Positions 44,359 through 51,464 of a stretch of 51,464 nucleotides of DNA are shown here, one piece after another. The first letter of the stretch is position 1. Every line of letters begins with the position of its first letter. The position numbers and the translations under genes were made by a program. The DNA is from Neisseria wadsworthii 9715 (GTDB lineage Bacteria; Pseudomonadota; Gammaproteobacteria; Burkholderiales; Neisseriaceae), in NCBI RefSeq assembly GCF_000227765.1, contig NZ_JH165159.1, positions 300,345-351,808 on the forward strand. The letters are read 5' to 3'. The notes under the pieces were generated by a model. That model made no database searches. It was not told the DNA's origin and saw only the letters and a program-made list of their open reading frames with translations.

Positions 44359-45663
44359 GTGACAACAGAAAAGAAACCAATAGCAACAACAGTTAAAAAA
44401 CCGATCCGCTGGACTTTATTGGGCATTATGCTGCCCGTGTCCGCCGTGATGACCACTTATGCTGTAACCGAGCCGTTACCCAAAGGGCTTTATAAAGCTG
44501 AGCGTGTCTCGCAAGAGCTGCCGGCTGTGTTTGTAAAAAGCAATGAAGTACAAAGCAGTTATTGGGCTGCCGAAACCGTTCAGGTGGGTGACAGCCTGAG
44601 CGATGTGCTGGCGCGTGCGGGTATTTCGGAAGGCAGCATTAAGAAAGCTTTACAGCAAAGTAAAATCGATAACAACCTGAAAAAACTAAATCCGGGGCAA
44701 ACGGTGAGTATCCGTTTGGATTCAACAGGCGATGCCACCGATATTCAGTTTTTCTCCAATGACGATAATGGTGAAAGCAACTTGGTAGCCATTCAGAAAG
44801 TCAACGGCCAATGGCAGGCTTCTACATCTGAAATTACCATGAAGACCATGCCGTCTTTGCGCTCCATTGTTGTGCGTACATCTGCGCAAGGTGCGTTGGC
44901 ACAGGCGGGTGTCGGCATTGAGTTGCGCGAATCTTTGCGCGATATTTTCAGCGACAAAGTGAATGTTGACGAGCTGCGCCCGGGCGACCAAATCCGGCTG
45001 TTGTATAACAGTATGTATTTCCGTGGTCAGGAGATGGCAGCAGGCGACATTTTGGCAGCTGAAGTGATTAAAGGCAACAAAACCTACAAAGCCTATTATT
45101 ATGATAAAGGCGATGAGGGCGGCAGCTATTATGATGAGCGCGGCAAATCATTAAAGCATACCAGTGCATTTAATGTGAAGCCGGTTGAATATACTCGAAT
45201 TTCGTCGCCTTATGGTGTGCGTATGCACCCGGTGCTTCATACGGTAAAAATGCATACCGGTATCGATTATGCCGCGCCTGAAGGTACACCGATTCGTGCA
45301 CCTGCCGATGGTGCGGTAACATGGAAAGGCTGGAAAGGCGGCTACGGCCATACCGTTATGCTGATGCATGCGAATGGTGTGGAAACCTTGTATGGACATA
45401 TGAGTGCTTATGCACCGATAGGTTCTGCTGTGAAAGCAGGCGACGTAATCGGTTATGTGGGCAGCACAGGCCGCTCCACCGGCCCGCACCTTCATTACGA
45501 AGCGCGTATTAACGGCCAGCATGTGAACCCCACAACGGTTGCCTTGCCGACGCCAAAAATGGAACAGGTTAATATGGCGCGTTTCAATCAGCAACGCGAG
45601 AAATCAGACACTATGCTTTCGGCGATCCGTAATCTTCCGGTAACGGTGGCGCAGGTGGATTAA
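44359..45663 (+). CDS. mpg: M23 peptidoglycan DD-peptidase Mpg (gonococcal NGO1686-like)
   Basis: The 434-residue protein has an N-terminal membrane anchor (about 18-38), an OapA/LysM-like region (about 75-120, VQVGDSLSDVLARAG), a linker, and a C-terminal M23 domain with HTGIDYAAPEGTP (HxxxD) and HLHYEARINGQ (HxH). It aligns along its length with the gonococcal zinc DD-carboxypeptidase/endopeptidase needed for normal pili. GTG 44359 has AGGA seven bases upstream and gives the family length; the GTG at 44293 lacks a site. It ends before a DUS terminator. Confidence 0.88.
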   Translation: MTTEKKPIATTVKKPIRWTLLGIMLPVSAVMTTYAVTEPLPKGLYKAERVSQELPAVFVKSNEVQSSYWAAETVQVGDSLSDVLARAGISEGSIKKALQQSKIDNNLKKLNPGQTVSIRLDSTGDATDIQFFSNDDNGESNLVAIQKVNGQWQASTSEITMKTMPSLRSIVVRTSAQGALAQAGVGIELRESLRDIFSDKVNVDELRPGDQIRLLYNSMYFRGQEMAAGDILAAEVIKGNKTYKAYYYDKGDEGGSYYDERGKSLKHTSAFNVKPVEYTRISSPYGVRMHPVLHTVKMHTGIDYAAPEGTPIRAPADGAVTWKGWKGGYGHTVMLMHANGVETLYGHMSAYAPIGSAVKAGDVIGYVGSTGRSTGPHLHYEARINGQHVNPTTVALPTPKMEQVNMARFNQQREKSDTMLSAIRNLPVTVAQVD

Positions 45664-45693
45664 TTCTGACTTTGTGTATTGCCATATAGAAAA

Positions 45694-45724
45694 TGCCTGT
45701 CTGAAAAATACTTTCAGACAGGCA
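45694..45724 (+). terminator. inverted DUS pair behind mpg
   Basis: Convergent DUS arms at 45694-45705 and 45713-45724 with extended A/T pairing (AGAAAATG / CATTTTCT). Confidence 0.85.
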
Positions 45725-45790
45725 TTTTCTATATTTCTATGAAAGATTATTTCTATGAAAGACCAGGTTTTATCGTTATGTGAAAGAAAT

Positions 45791-45848
45791 ATGACAAAAA
45801 ATGTCATCGGCAATTTGGCAGTAAATGTTCGTTATGACAAAAAATGGC
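45791..45848. promoter_or_regulatory. operator-like palindrome and half-repeat
   Basis: ATGACA-AAAAA-TGTCAT (45791-45807) is a perfect palindrome. About 43 bases on, TATGACAAAAAATGGCA repeats its sequence with one change. Spacing is four helical turns. The binding protein is unknown. Confidence 0.4.
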
Positions 45849-45939
45849 AAAAAATATACGTATCATGATAGGAGATAATTTGCCAATCAGTTGGAAAGTT
45901 TGTTTATTTTTGTTTTAATTTATATTAAAAACAATAATA

Positions 45940-45972
45940 TATAATATATTTCCAATTTAATTTATAAATTGG
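45940..45972 (+). promoter_or_regulatory. TATAAT box followed by palindrome CCAATTTA/TAAATTGG
   Basis: TATAAT (45940-45945) is a consensus -10 box without a good -35 box. The eight-base palindrome at 45952-45959/45965-45972 lies at the expected start site, so it could be an operator or a 5' hairpin. Confidence 0.4.
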
Positions 45973-45994
45973 CATGATAAATGCTGAGTATTTT

Positions 45995-46353
45995 ATGTCT
46001 GCAAAGCAGCGCAGACACAATTAAGGGAAATTAATTTAATTAAAGCCAAACACATTACGGTAAGCGTCTCAAACGCAAAAAAACTTAAAGAAAGAAAAAT
46101 ACCCAAACACATCACACAATCAAGCAGGAAAGGGGAAGCGTTAAGCAAATACATTATTAGGGAAACGTCTGATTACTCAAAAAAATTAATTCAAGGGAAA
46201 CAACAGGCCAAATACATTAAAGGGATAGCGTCAGCAGTAAAAAGCGCAAAAAGAACACAGGCCAAACACATTAAGCAGTCAATGCACTATCTAATGCGGG
46301 CGCAGCGGGTTATCGGAATCACCGTAATCTGTTGGTTTAAGATCCGCAGTTAA
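45995..46353 (+). other. cryptic basic repeat ORF without canonical start (possible frameshifted or unusual gene)
   Basis: A frame open from 45988 to the TAA at 46351 has no ATG, GTG or TTG before its last quarter. From 46045 it encodes about 102 residues with roughly 25 Lys/Arg and 4 Asp/Glu. The sequence is built around five imperfect AKHI/PKHI/SKYI/AKYI/AKHI repeats at 46045, 46102, 46144, 46207 and 46261. Repeat spacings are 57, 42, 63 and 54 bases, all in phase, which argues for coding. ATG 45995 opens a nine-codon frame (MSAKQRRHN) one base out of phase, so a single-base deletion or a frameshift would join them. No relative is recognised. It could also be a structured RNA. Confidence 0.4.
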
Positions 46354-46405
46354 AGGATTCAGTCGGTTGAGCAGTATGATCGGGGGAAAATCTGTAATCC
46401 GGCTG

Positions 46406-46448
46406 GCAGGCATAAATATTTTTGCATGGATTTGTGCCTGCAATCCAT
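46406..46448 (+). promoter_or_regulatory. two competing hairpins before the terminator
   Basis: GCAGGCA (46406-46412) can pair with TGCCTGC (46435-46441). Alternatively ATGGATT (46426-46432) can pair with AATCCAT (46442-46448), with most of TGCCTGC then in the loop. The two stems exclude each other. Confidence 0.35.
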
Positions 46449-46504
46449 TATCGGGCAGACAGGGGGTGTTTGCTTTGATAATTTAAGCTGTATTTCTAAC
46501 TTAA

Positions 46505-46542
46505 AGCTTCTTTAATAGTCTTATTAAAGAAGCTCTTTTTTT
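46505..46542 (+). terminator. strong rho-independent terminator
   Basis: AGCTTCTTTAATA and TATTAAAGAAGCT form a perfect 13-base stem with a four-base loop, followed by C and seven T. It shows that something between about 45.9 and 46.5 kb is transcribed rightward. Confidence 0.88.
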
Positions 46543-46617
46543 GCTTTTTTATTTCATAGCTATAAAGAATACTCGGGGCAAGTTTGAATATGCCGGCAAG
46601 TATTATGAATGATGAGA

Positions 46618-46652
46618 ATGCCTGTCTGAAAAGAAAGTTTTCAGACAGGCAT
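46618..46652. other. inverted DUS pair upstream of the acidic protein gene
   Basis: DUS at 46619-46630 and inverted at 46640-46651. It lies between the terminator above and the next gene. Just before it (46569-46591) is a decayed arm of the ATACTCGGG palindromic repeat. Confidence 0.8.
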
Positions 46653-46820
46653 AACGTTGTGTCGCTTTGTCGGGAATTTCACTATATATTCCAACTTTTT
46701 GCTTAAGACTATTTCAATAGTTGAATGCCAGACCTCTAATTTAGCTGCAAATAATGACGTGCAGGCCGTTTAGCATTATCATTAACCAACCAAGCCGGTT
46801 GTGATTTAAAGGAAAAGACT

Positions 46821-47180
46821 ATGTATGAAGTAAACCGAAGTGTATTTTTGCTGATTCCGCTGGATCCTTTCTGGAACTGGTTACAGGATATTGGTGTGGA
46901 TGCAGAAGACTTTACTTTAGAAGATTTGCAAGCTGATGCGAATTCCTATCTGATCAGCCCTTGTGATGATGTTGAGCAGGTGTGGGAAGAAATTAAATCA
47001 CGTTTTGAAGAGATATTTGCTGCCGAGTTGGCTGACTGGTGTGAAGATGAAAGCCTGTGGCCGGACTTACACCCTGATATTTTTCAAGAATGGTTTGATA
47101 TCCAGCTTTCCACTATCGTTACCGATTTGTCTGCCGAGCCGTTGGCGCGTGAATCTTTTCAGCCGATTGCGATAAGTTGA
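46821..47180 (+). CDS. small acidic conserved protein of unknown function
   Basis: The 119-residue protein is rich in Asp, Glu and Trp (DPFWNWLQDIGVDAEDFTLED, WCEDESLWPDLHPDIF) and has no signal or membrane segment. It looks like a folded, cytoplasmic, strongly acidic protein; no family name can be assigned. AAGGAAAAG upstream supports the start. It ends one base before the thioesterase ATG and so leads a three-gene unit. Confidence 0.7.
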   Translation: MYEVNRSVFLLIPLDPFWNWLQDIGVDAEDFTLEDLQADANSYLISPCDDVEQVWEEIKSRFEEIFAAELADWCEDESLWPDLHPDIFQEWFDIQLSTIVTDLSAEPLARESFQPIAIS

Positions 47181-47181
47181 T

Positions 47182-47571
47182 ATGGCTATTTCTGTACGCA
47201 GCTATCATCTTGATGGTTATGGCCATGTAAACAATGCGCGCTATCTTGAGTTTCTCGAAGAAGCCCGTTGGGCTTTTTTTGAGCAAAAAGGGTTGTCTGA
47301 TCTTTTGCAAGGCATACAGATGGTGGTGTCGCGCATTGATATCCGCTACCGACGCAGTGCTACTGAAGGTGATGTTTTGGAAACGGATACCCGCTTGACT
47401 GAAATTCTGCCGCGCCAGATTAAATTTAAACAGGCCATCTTTTTTGTTCAAGGGGGAAAAGCGGCGGTAGAAGCTGAAGTAACTTTGATGAGTACGCAAA
47501 ATGGAAAAGCTGTTAGCTTGCCTGCGCCTTTGAGAGAAAAGTTGGGTTATTTGTTTGAGGGGAATGTGTGA
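47182..47571 (+). CDS. acyl-CoA thioesterase, hotdog fold (4HBT/YbgC-like)
   Basis: The 129-residue protein has the catalytic motif LDGYGHVNNARYLEFLEEAR of the 4-hydroxybenzoyl-CoA thioesterase family, with the conserved Asp-x-x-x-His-x-x-Asn pattern. Members cleave acyl-CoA thioesters in the cytoplasm; the acyl group is not known. It overlaps the next gene by GTGA, so translation is coupled, and it follows the acidic protein by one base. Confidence 0.82.
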   Translation: MAISVRSYHLDGYGHVNNARYLEFLEEARWAFFEQKGLSDLLQGIQMVVSRIDIRYRRSATEGDVLETDTRLTEILPRQIKFKQAIFFVQGGKAAVEAEVTLMSTQNGKAVSLPAPLREKLGYLFEGNV

Positions 47572-48056
47572 AAAAAATTTTGATATTGGCCGTGTTGGTG
47601 CTGATTGGCGGCCTAATTGTCTATGTTTTAATGCCCAAGGCAGATCCTGCGCCTGATTTTTCATTAAAGGGTTTAGACGGTAAAACATATAACAATGCCA
47701 GTCTGAAAGGTAATGTGACTTTCATTAATTTTTGGTTTCCCACATGCCCCGGTTGCGTGAGCGAGATGCCGAAAGTTATCAAAATGGCGCAGGATTATCA
47801 AGGTAAAAACTTCCAGGTATATGGAATCGCCCAGCCGATAGATCCGCTGGAAAGTGTGGAAAACTACGCGCAGACCCGGGCGCTGCCTTTTCCTGTTATG
47901 TACGATGCAGACGGTAAAGTAGGAAAAGCGTTTAATACGATGGTATACCCGACTTCTGTATTGATTAATAAAAATGGTGAAGTGTTAAAGACTTTCGTGG
48001 GAGAACCGGATTTTTCAGCTTTGTATCAGCAGATTGATGTGGAATTGACTCGGTAG
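47568..48056 (+). CDS. TlpA-like membrane-anchored thioredoxin
   Basis: The 162-residue protein has a membrane anchor (about 3-22) and a thioredoxin fold facing the periplasm. The active site WFPTCPGC (CPGC) and the cis-proline segment VYPTSVLINKNG are present. TlpA-type proteins reduce disulfides in the periplasm, for example in cytochrome c maturation or defence against oxidation; the partner here is unknown. The start is GTG at 47568, overlapping the thioesterase stop, with GAGGGGA upstream. Confidence 0.85.
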   Translation: MKKILILAVLVLIGGLIVYVLMPKADPAPDFSLKGLDGKTYNNASLKGNVTFINFWFPTCPGCVSEMPKVIKMAQDYQGKNFQVYGIAQPIDPLESVENYAQTRALPFPVMYDADGKVGKAFNTMVYPTSVLINKNGEVLKTFVGEPDFSALYQQIDVELTR

Positions 48057-48064
48057 TTTAAGTA

Positions 48065-48076
48065 TGCCTGTCTGAA
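48065..48076. other. single DUS behind the TlpA-like gene
   Basis: Exact TGCCTGTCTGAA with only a partial partner (AAGGCAT at 48084-48090). It is an uptake site and at most a weak terminator. Confidence 0.7.
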
Positions 48077-48188
48077 TTTTAATAAGGCATTTTATGCTTT
48101 GTATATGATAATTATACAAATTAAATTTTATAATTAATCCAATATAAGAAATTTACGCAATTAAATAACAATTTAATCTGAAAATGGC

Positions 48189-48217
48189 TTGTCAAAATCT
48201 GATAAAAACGCTAACCT
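48189..48217 (+). promoter_or_regulatory. possible aroG promoter
   Basis: TTGTCA (48189-48194) and TAACCT (48212-48217) are 17 bases apart, ending 37 bases before the aroG ATG, in an AT-rich spacer. Confidence 0.45.
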
Positions 48218-48254
48218 AAGTAGCATTATTTACCAAAAATAAATTGAGAATAAT

Positions 48255-49298
48255 ATGAACCGCTTACAAAAAACAGATGATGTACGCATCAATGCTATTG
48301 ACGAATTATTGCCGCCGATTGCCCATTTATACGAGCTGCCGGTTACCGATCAAATTGTTGATTTGGTTGTGAAAACCCGCCAGGAAATTGCTGATTTGGT
48401 ACATGGAAAAGACAACCGCTTGTTGGTTATCATTGGCCCGTGTTCCATCCATGATCCGAAAGCCGCAATCGAATATGCGCAACGCTTACTACCACTGCGG
48501 AAAAAATATGAAAAAGAATTGCTGATTGTGATGCGCGTTTATTTTGAAAAGCCGCGTACCACCGTAGGCTGGAAAGGTTTGATTAACGATCCACACATCG
48601 ACGGTACATTCGACATCAACTTCGGCCTGCGCCAAGCGCGTAAATTATTATTAGATTTAAACACTTTAGGTATGCCGGCGTCCACAGAATTTCTAGACAT
48701 GATCACGCCGCAATATTATGCCGACCTGATTTCGTGGGGCGCTATCGGTGCGAGGACAACCGAAAGCCAAGTCCACCGTGAGCTTGCGTCCGGCTTGTCT
48801 TGCCCTGTCGGATTTAAAAACGGAACAGACGGCAATTTGAAGATCGCCATCGACGCAATCGGCGCAGCTTCCCATACGCACCATTTCCTTTCAGTTACCA
48901 AAACAGGCCACAGCGCCATCGTACATACTGCCGGTAATAAAGATTGCCACGTTATCTTGCGCGGCGGCAAAGAACCGAATTATGACAGTACGCATGTGAA
49001 AGCGGCGGCAGAAGAGTTGGTTAAAGCGGGTGCAACCCCAAAATTGATGGTTGATTTCAGCCATGCTAATAGCCGTAAAGATTACAAACGTCAAATGGAG
49101 GTGGCGCAAGATGTTGCACAGCAGCTTCGCAACGGCGAAAACAACATTATGGGCGTTATGGTCGAAAGCCATCTGGTAGAAGGCCGTCAAGATAAACCTG
49201 AAACTTATGGCCAAAGTATTACGGATGCCTGTATCGGCTGGGGGGAAACTGAAGCGTTGCTTGAGCTGCTGGCTGAAGCAAACCGAAGCCGTGTGTAA
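48255..49298 (+). CDS. aroG: 3-deoxy-7-phosphoheptulonate (DAHP) synthase, AroG type
   Basis: The 347-residue enzyme joins phosphoenolpyruvate and erythrose 4-phosphate, the first step of the shikimate pathway. Class I-alpha motifs are intact: VIIGPCSIHDPKAA, YFEKPRTTVGWKGLINDP, SWGAIGARTTESQ and DFSHANSRKD. The sequence closely resembles meningococcal DAHP synthase, which is feedback-inhibited by phenylalanine; the same is inferred here. It is a single gene with a DUS terminator. Confidence 0.95.
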   Translation: MNRLQKTDDVRINAIDELLPPIAHLYELPVTDQIVDLVVKTRQEIADLVHGKDNRLLVIIGPCSIHDPKAAIEYAQRLLPLRKKYEKELLIVMRVYFEKPRTTVGWKGLINDPHIDGTFDINFGLRQARKLLLDLNTLGMPASTEFLDMITPQYYADLISWGAIGARTTESQVHRELASGLSCPVGFKNGTDGNLKIAIDAIGAASHTHHFLSVTKTGHSAIVHTAGNKDCHVILRGGKEPNYDSTHVKAAAEELVKAGATPKLMVDFSHANSRKDYKRQMEVAQDVAQQLRNGENNIMGVMVESHLVEGRQDKPETYGQSITDACIGWGETEALLELLAEANRSRV

Positions 49299-49324
49299 CG
49301 CAGAGTGTAGTAGATGTTTCCATA

Positions 49325-49354
49325 TGCCTGTCTGAAAATATTTTCAGACAGGCA
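49325..49354 (+). terminator. inverted DUS pair behind aroG
   Basis: TGCCTGTCTGAAAA and TTTTCAGACAGGCA form a stem with a short ATA loop, 26 bases after the aroG stop. Confidence 0.85.
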
Positions 49355-49569
49355 TGTTTTATTTCAGAGTAGGGCTAGTTGATTCACTATAATATTGTCT
49401 AAATTAAAAGAGGGATTATAGAAAATATAACGATGTTGCTCATTGAGGGAGGAAAGTAAAGATGAAATAGATGCTTTTCTCCTGTGAGCGGGAAAACTGC
49501 CTGTGAGAGCAGTTTCTGGTTTTTGAATAGGGATGGTAAAACGAAAGGGGAGTAGAAAAGAATGAAGCA

Positions 49570-50574
49570 ATGACAAATTTTCTAAAAAATAAAGCTATTT
49601 ACGATGCTACGCTGTTGGCATACCGCGGTGGTGTCAAGTGTATTGACGAGTCTAAAGGTAATATGACTAGTGACTCGCTGTTTGCTGTCGCCAGTATTTC
49701 AAAGCTGTATACGCATGCACTGATCTTTCAGCTAATTGATGTTGGCGCATTGAGTTATGGAACAAAACTGACTGATGTTTTGTCACGCGACCTTACCGAA
49801 CGTTTGCCGCAGGTTGAGGATGTAACGATCCGCCATCTTGTTGACCAGAATACTGGTTTCCCTAATTATGAAATGGATCGCCAGCCAAATGGTAAAGTGT
49901 TGATGAATGAGATTTTTCAACATGATCGGCGGGTAGAGTTTGAGGAGGTGCTTGAGATTGTTTCCCGGTTGGCGCCAAAATCAAAGCTGGGCGGACAAAA
50001 GGCATACTACGCTGATATCAATGCTATGCTGTTAGGGAAAATTGCTGAAGTAGTTACCAGCAAATCTGCCAAGCAATTATTGGCTGATCATATTTGTCGG
50101 CCACTTGGCCTTGTGCGGACGCATTGGGCGGATGGCAGAGAAAAAATAGTGCCAATATATAATGGCGTGCACATTGTCGTCTGCCAAGAGTACCTCTCAA
50201 GCCAAGTCTATCAAGGCGGCATCATTGCAACTAACAGTGAGCTAATGCGCTTTACGCGTGCATTTTTTGGTGGTAAGCTTTTCAGCCCCTCGCATATTGC
50301 CCACCCAATATTCCGCACCATCCAGTTCCGTCCCATCAAGTACGGCAGCGGCATGATGCAACTAACAGTTGCATCGTTGGTAGCATATTTCTTAGGTGGT
50401 GTTCGCGAGATTCGCGGCCATAGCGGCATCACTGGTAGCTTTGCATTTTATTGTTCACAGAAAGATGTGTTTGTTACTGGTACAGTCAATCAGCTCAAAT
50501 ACAAACCGTACGCAACAATATTTCGATCAATCGCGGCGTGTGATAAAAATCGGAAGTCAAACGATGAAAACTAA
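49570..50574 (+). CDS. beta-lactamase-like serine hydrolase (class C/esterase family)
   Basis: The 334-residue protein has the SxxK motif ASISK (S42, K45) and GHSGITG near the C-terminus in place of KTG, typical of serine esterases and DD-peptidase relatives of class C beta-lactamase. The second motif reads YAD (147-149) instead of YxN. There is no signal peptide, so it is probably cytoplasmic. The gene has no DUS and its codon use differs from that of aroG and parB, hinting at transfer. The upstream 271 bases hold only the aroG terminator and one short dispersed motif. Confidence 0.7.
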   Translation: MTNFLKNKAIYDATLLAYRGGVKCIDESKGNMTSDSLFAVASISKLYTHALIFQLIDVGALSYGTKLTDVLSRDLTERLPQVEDVTIRHLVDQNTGFPNYEMDRQPNGKVLMNEIFQHDRRVEFEEVLEIVSRLAPKSKLGGQKAYYADINAMLLGKIAEVVTSKSAKQLLADHICRPLGLVRTHWADGREKIVPIYNGVHIVVCQEYLSSQVYQGGIIATNSELMRFTRAFFGGKLFSPSHIAHPIFRTIQFRPIKYGSGMMQLTVASLVAYFLGGVREIRGHSGITGSFAFYCSQKDVFVTGTVNQLKYKPYATIFRSIAACDKNRKSNDEN

Positions 50575-50612
50575 TGCCTAAAATAGCCGCAACAATTACA
50601 GGAAACATCATT

Positions 50613-51464
50613 ATGGCAAAACCAAAAGGCGGTCTTGGCGGTAAAGGCTTAGATTCATTATTGGCCGGCAATATAGAAGATAGTAGCGGCGACAAACTAA
50701 CTACCGTTCCCATCGGCGACATTAAGCCCGGTCGTTACCAGCCGCGTGTACAAATGGATGATGAAGCTCTGCAGGAATTGGCTGAATCCATTAAAGCACA
50801 AGGCGTAATTCAGCCAGTTATCGTACGTGAGCATGGGCTCTCACAATATGAGTTGATCGCAGGAGAGCGCAGATGGCGGGCCAGCCAATTGGCGGGATTA
50901 ACCGAAATTCCGGTTGTAATTAAAAGTATTAGCGATGAAACTGCGCTGGCAATGGGTTTGATTGAAAACCTGCAGCGGGAAAATCTCAATCCTATTGAAG
51001 AAGCTCGCGGTTTGAAACGTCTTGCAGATGAATTCAGCCTTACGCATGAAACCATTGCCAAAGCAGTTGGAAAAAGCCGCAGCGCCATTTCTAATAGCTT
51101 GCGTTTGCTTGGTTTGCCTGTGCCGGTGCAAGATATGTTGTATCAGCGCCGATTGGAAATGGGGCATGCTAGAGCATTATTGACCTTGCCGGTTGTAGAA
51201 CAGCTTGAGCTTGCGCAAAAAGCTGTGAAATATGGTTGGTCGGTGCGGGAAGTGGAGCGCAGAAGCCAATTATCGCAACACGGCAAGAAAACAGAATCAT
51301 TAAAAAAGAATGATCCGGACATTCAGCGTATTAATGATTTACTGACGGAAGCGCTTGGCGTAAATGCAGAGATACGTAGCACAAATAATAAAAAAGGCAA
51401 AATTGTTTTGCACTTTGATAGTCCGGAAACATTGGATGCTTTGTTGCAAAAATTGGGTATTCAA
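50613..51464 (+). CDS. parB: chromosome partitioning protein ParB (cut by window end)
   Basis: The visible 284 residues include the GGLGGKGLDSLL start, the ParB/Srx CTPase domain (about 30-125, PIGDIKPGRYQPR, GVIQPVIVREH, LIAGERRWRAS, ENLQRENLNPIEEA) and the helix-turn-helix (about 150-175, VGKSRSAISNSLRLL). The dimerisation domain runs to the last base, so only a few residues are missing. ParB binds parS and organises the origin region. CAGGA lies eight bases before the ATG. parA is not directly upstream; the serine hydrolase is. No parS site was seen in the window. Confidence 0.93.
   Translation, partial: MAKPKGGLGGKGLDSLLAGNIEDSSGDKLTTVPIGDIKPGRYQPRVQMDDEALQELAESIKAQGVIQPVIVREHGLSQYELIAGERRWRASQLAGLTEIPVVIKSISDETALAMGLIENLQRENLNPIEEARGLKRLADEFSLTHETIAKAVGKSRSAISNSLRLLGLPVPVQDMLYQRRLEMGHARALLTLPVVEQLELAQKAVKYGWSVREVERRSQLSQHGKKTESLKKNDPDIQRINDLLTEALGVNAEIRSTNNKKGKIVLHFDSPETLDALLQKLGIQ

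Noticed and set aside
46045-46274. CRISPR-like array in the repeat region
   Set aside because: Repeats are short, imperfect and spaced irregularly (42 to 63 bases); no cas genes are present.

Overview
The window is chromosomal DNA from a member of the Neisseriaceae, most likely a Neisseria close to N. wadsworthii. The main evidence is about 44 exact copies of the 12-mer TGCCTGTCTGAA, the DNA uptake sequence (DUS) dialect described as TG-wadDUS. Many copies are paired as inverted repeats just behind stop codons, where they double as transcription terminators. Protein sequences agree: the penicillin-binding protein 2 keeps the same residue numbering at its active site as gonococcal PenA, and DAHP synthase, Mpg peptidase and LptD are Neisseria-like.

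Layout. 0.2-8.8 kb, minus strand: a small-molecule methyltransferase, a secreted small protein, slyX plus a Na+/H+ antiporter, a three-gene unit (CBS/nucleotidyltransferase-like protein, DnaQ-like exonuclease, DUF2459 protein), tRNA-Met and tRNA-Ala, and a MidA-type methyltransferase. 9-26.4 kb, plus strand: the division and cell wall (dcw) cluster mraZ-rsmH-ftsL-ftsI-murE-murF-mraY-murD-ftsW-murG, driven by a clear sigma-70-like promoter with three MraZ boxes at the start site. Accessory genes are lodged between murE, murF, mraY and murD: a Zn-ribbon PD-(D/E)XK nuclease, an M23 lipoprotein, a NYN RNase-like protein, a possible papain-like effector with two duplicated lipoproteins, a small membrane protein, a truncated haemoglobin and a GIY-YIG nuclease. 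The cluster stops after murG; murC, ddl and ftsQAZ do not follow.

26.5-45.7 kb: an opacity-type outer-membrane protein, murJ, amgK divergent from lptD-surA, gnd, a large RTX beta-helix protein, a GT39-type glycosyltransferase, rpmE, cysS, obgE, a conserved protein and the peptidoglycan hydrolase mpg. 45.7-46.8 kb has no conventional gene but holds operator-like palindromes, a strongly basic repeat-bearing reading frame without a normal start codon, and a strong terminator. 46.8-51.5 kb: a small acidic protein, a thioesterase, a TlpA-like thioredoxin, aroG, a beta-lactamase-like serine hydrolase and the start of parB, cut by the window end.

Main observation: between about 12.9 and 23.4 kb the DUS dialect changes. 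There are 21 AG/AT-dialect copies (GGCCGTCTGAA or ATGCCGTCTGAA) there and none elsewhere, with only three TG-wad copies in that interval. This marks murE-murD and its accessory cargo as a probable import from a Neisseria of another dialect. The other notable candidates are the possible effector/lipoprotein module inside that island and the cryptic ORF at 46 kb.
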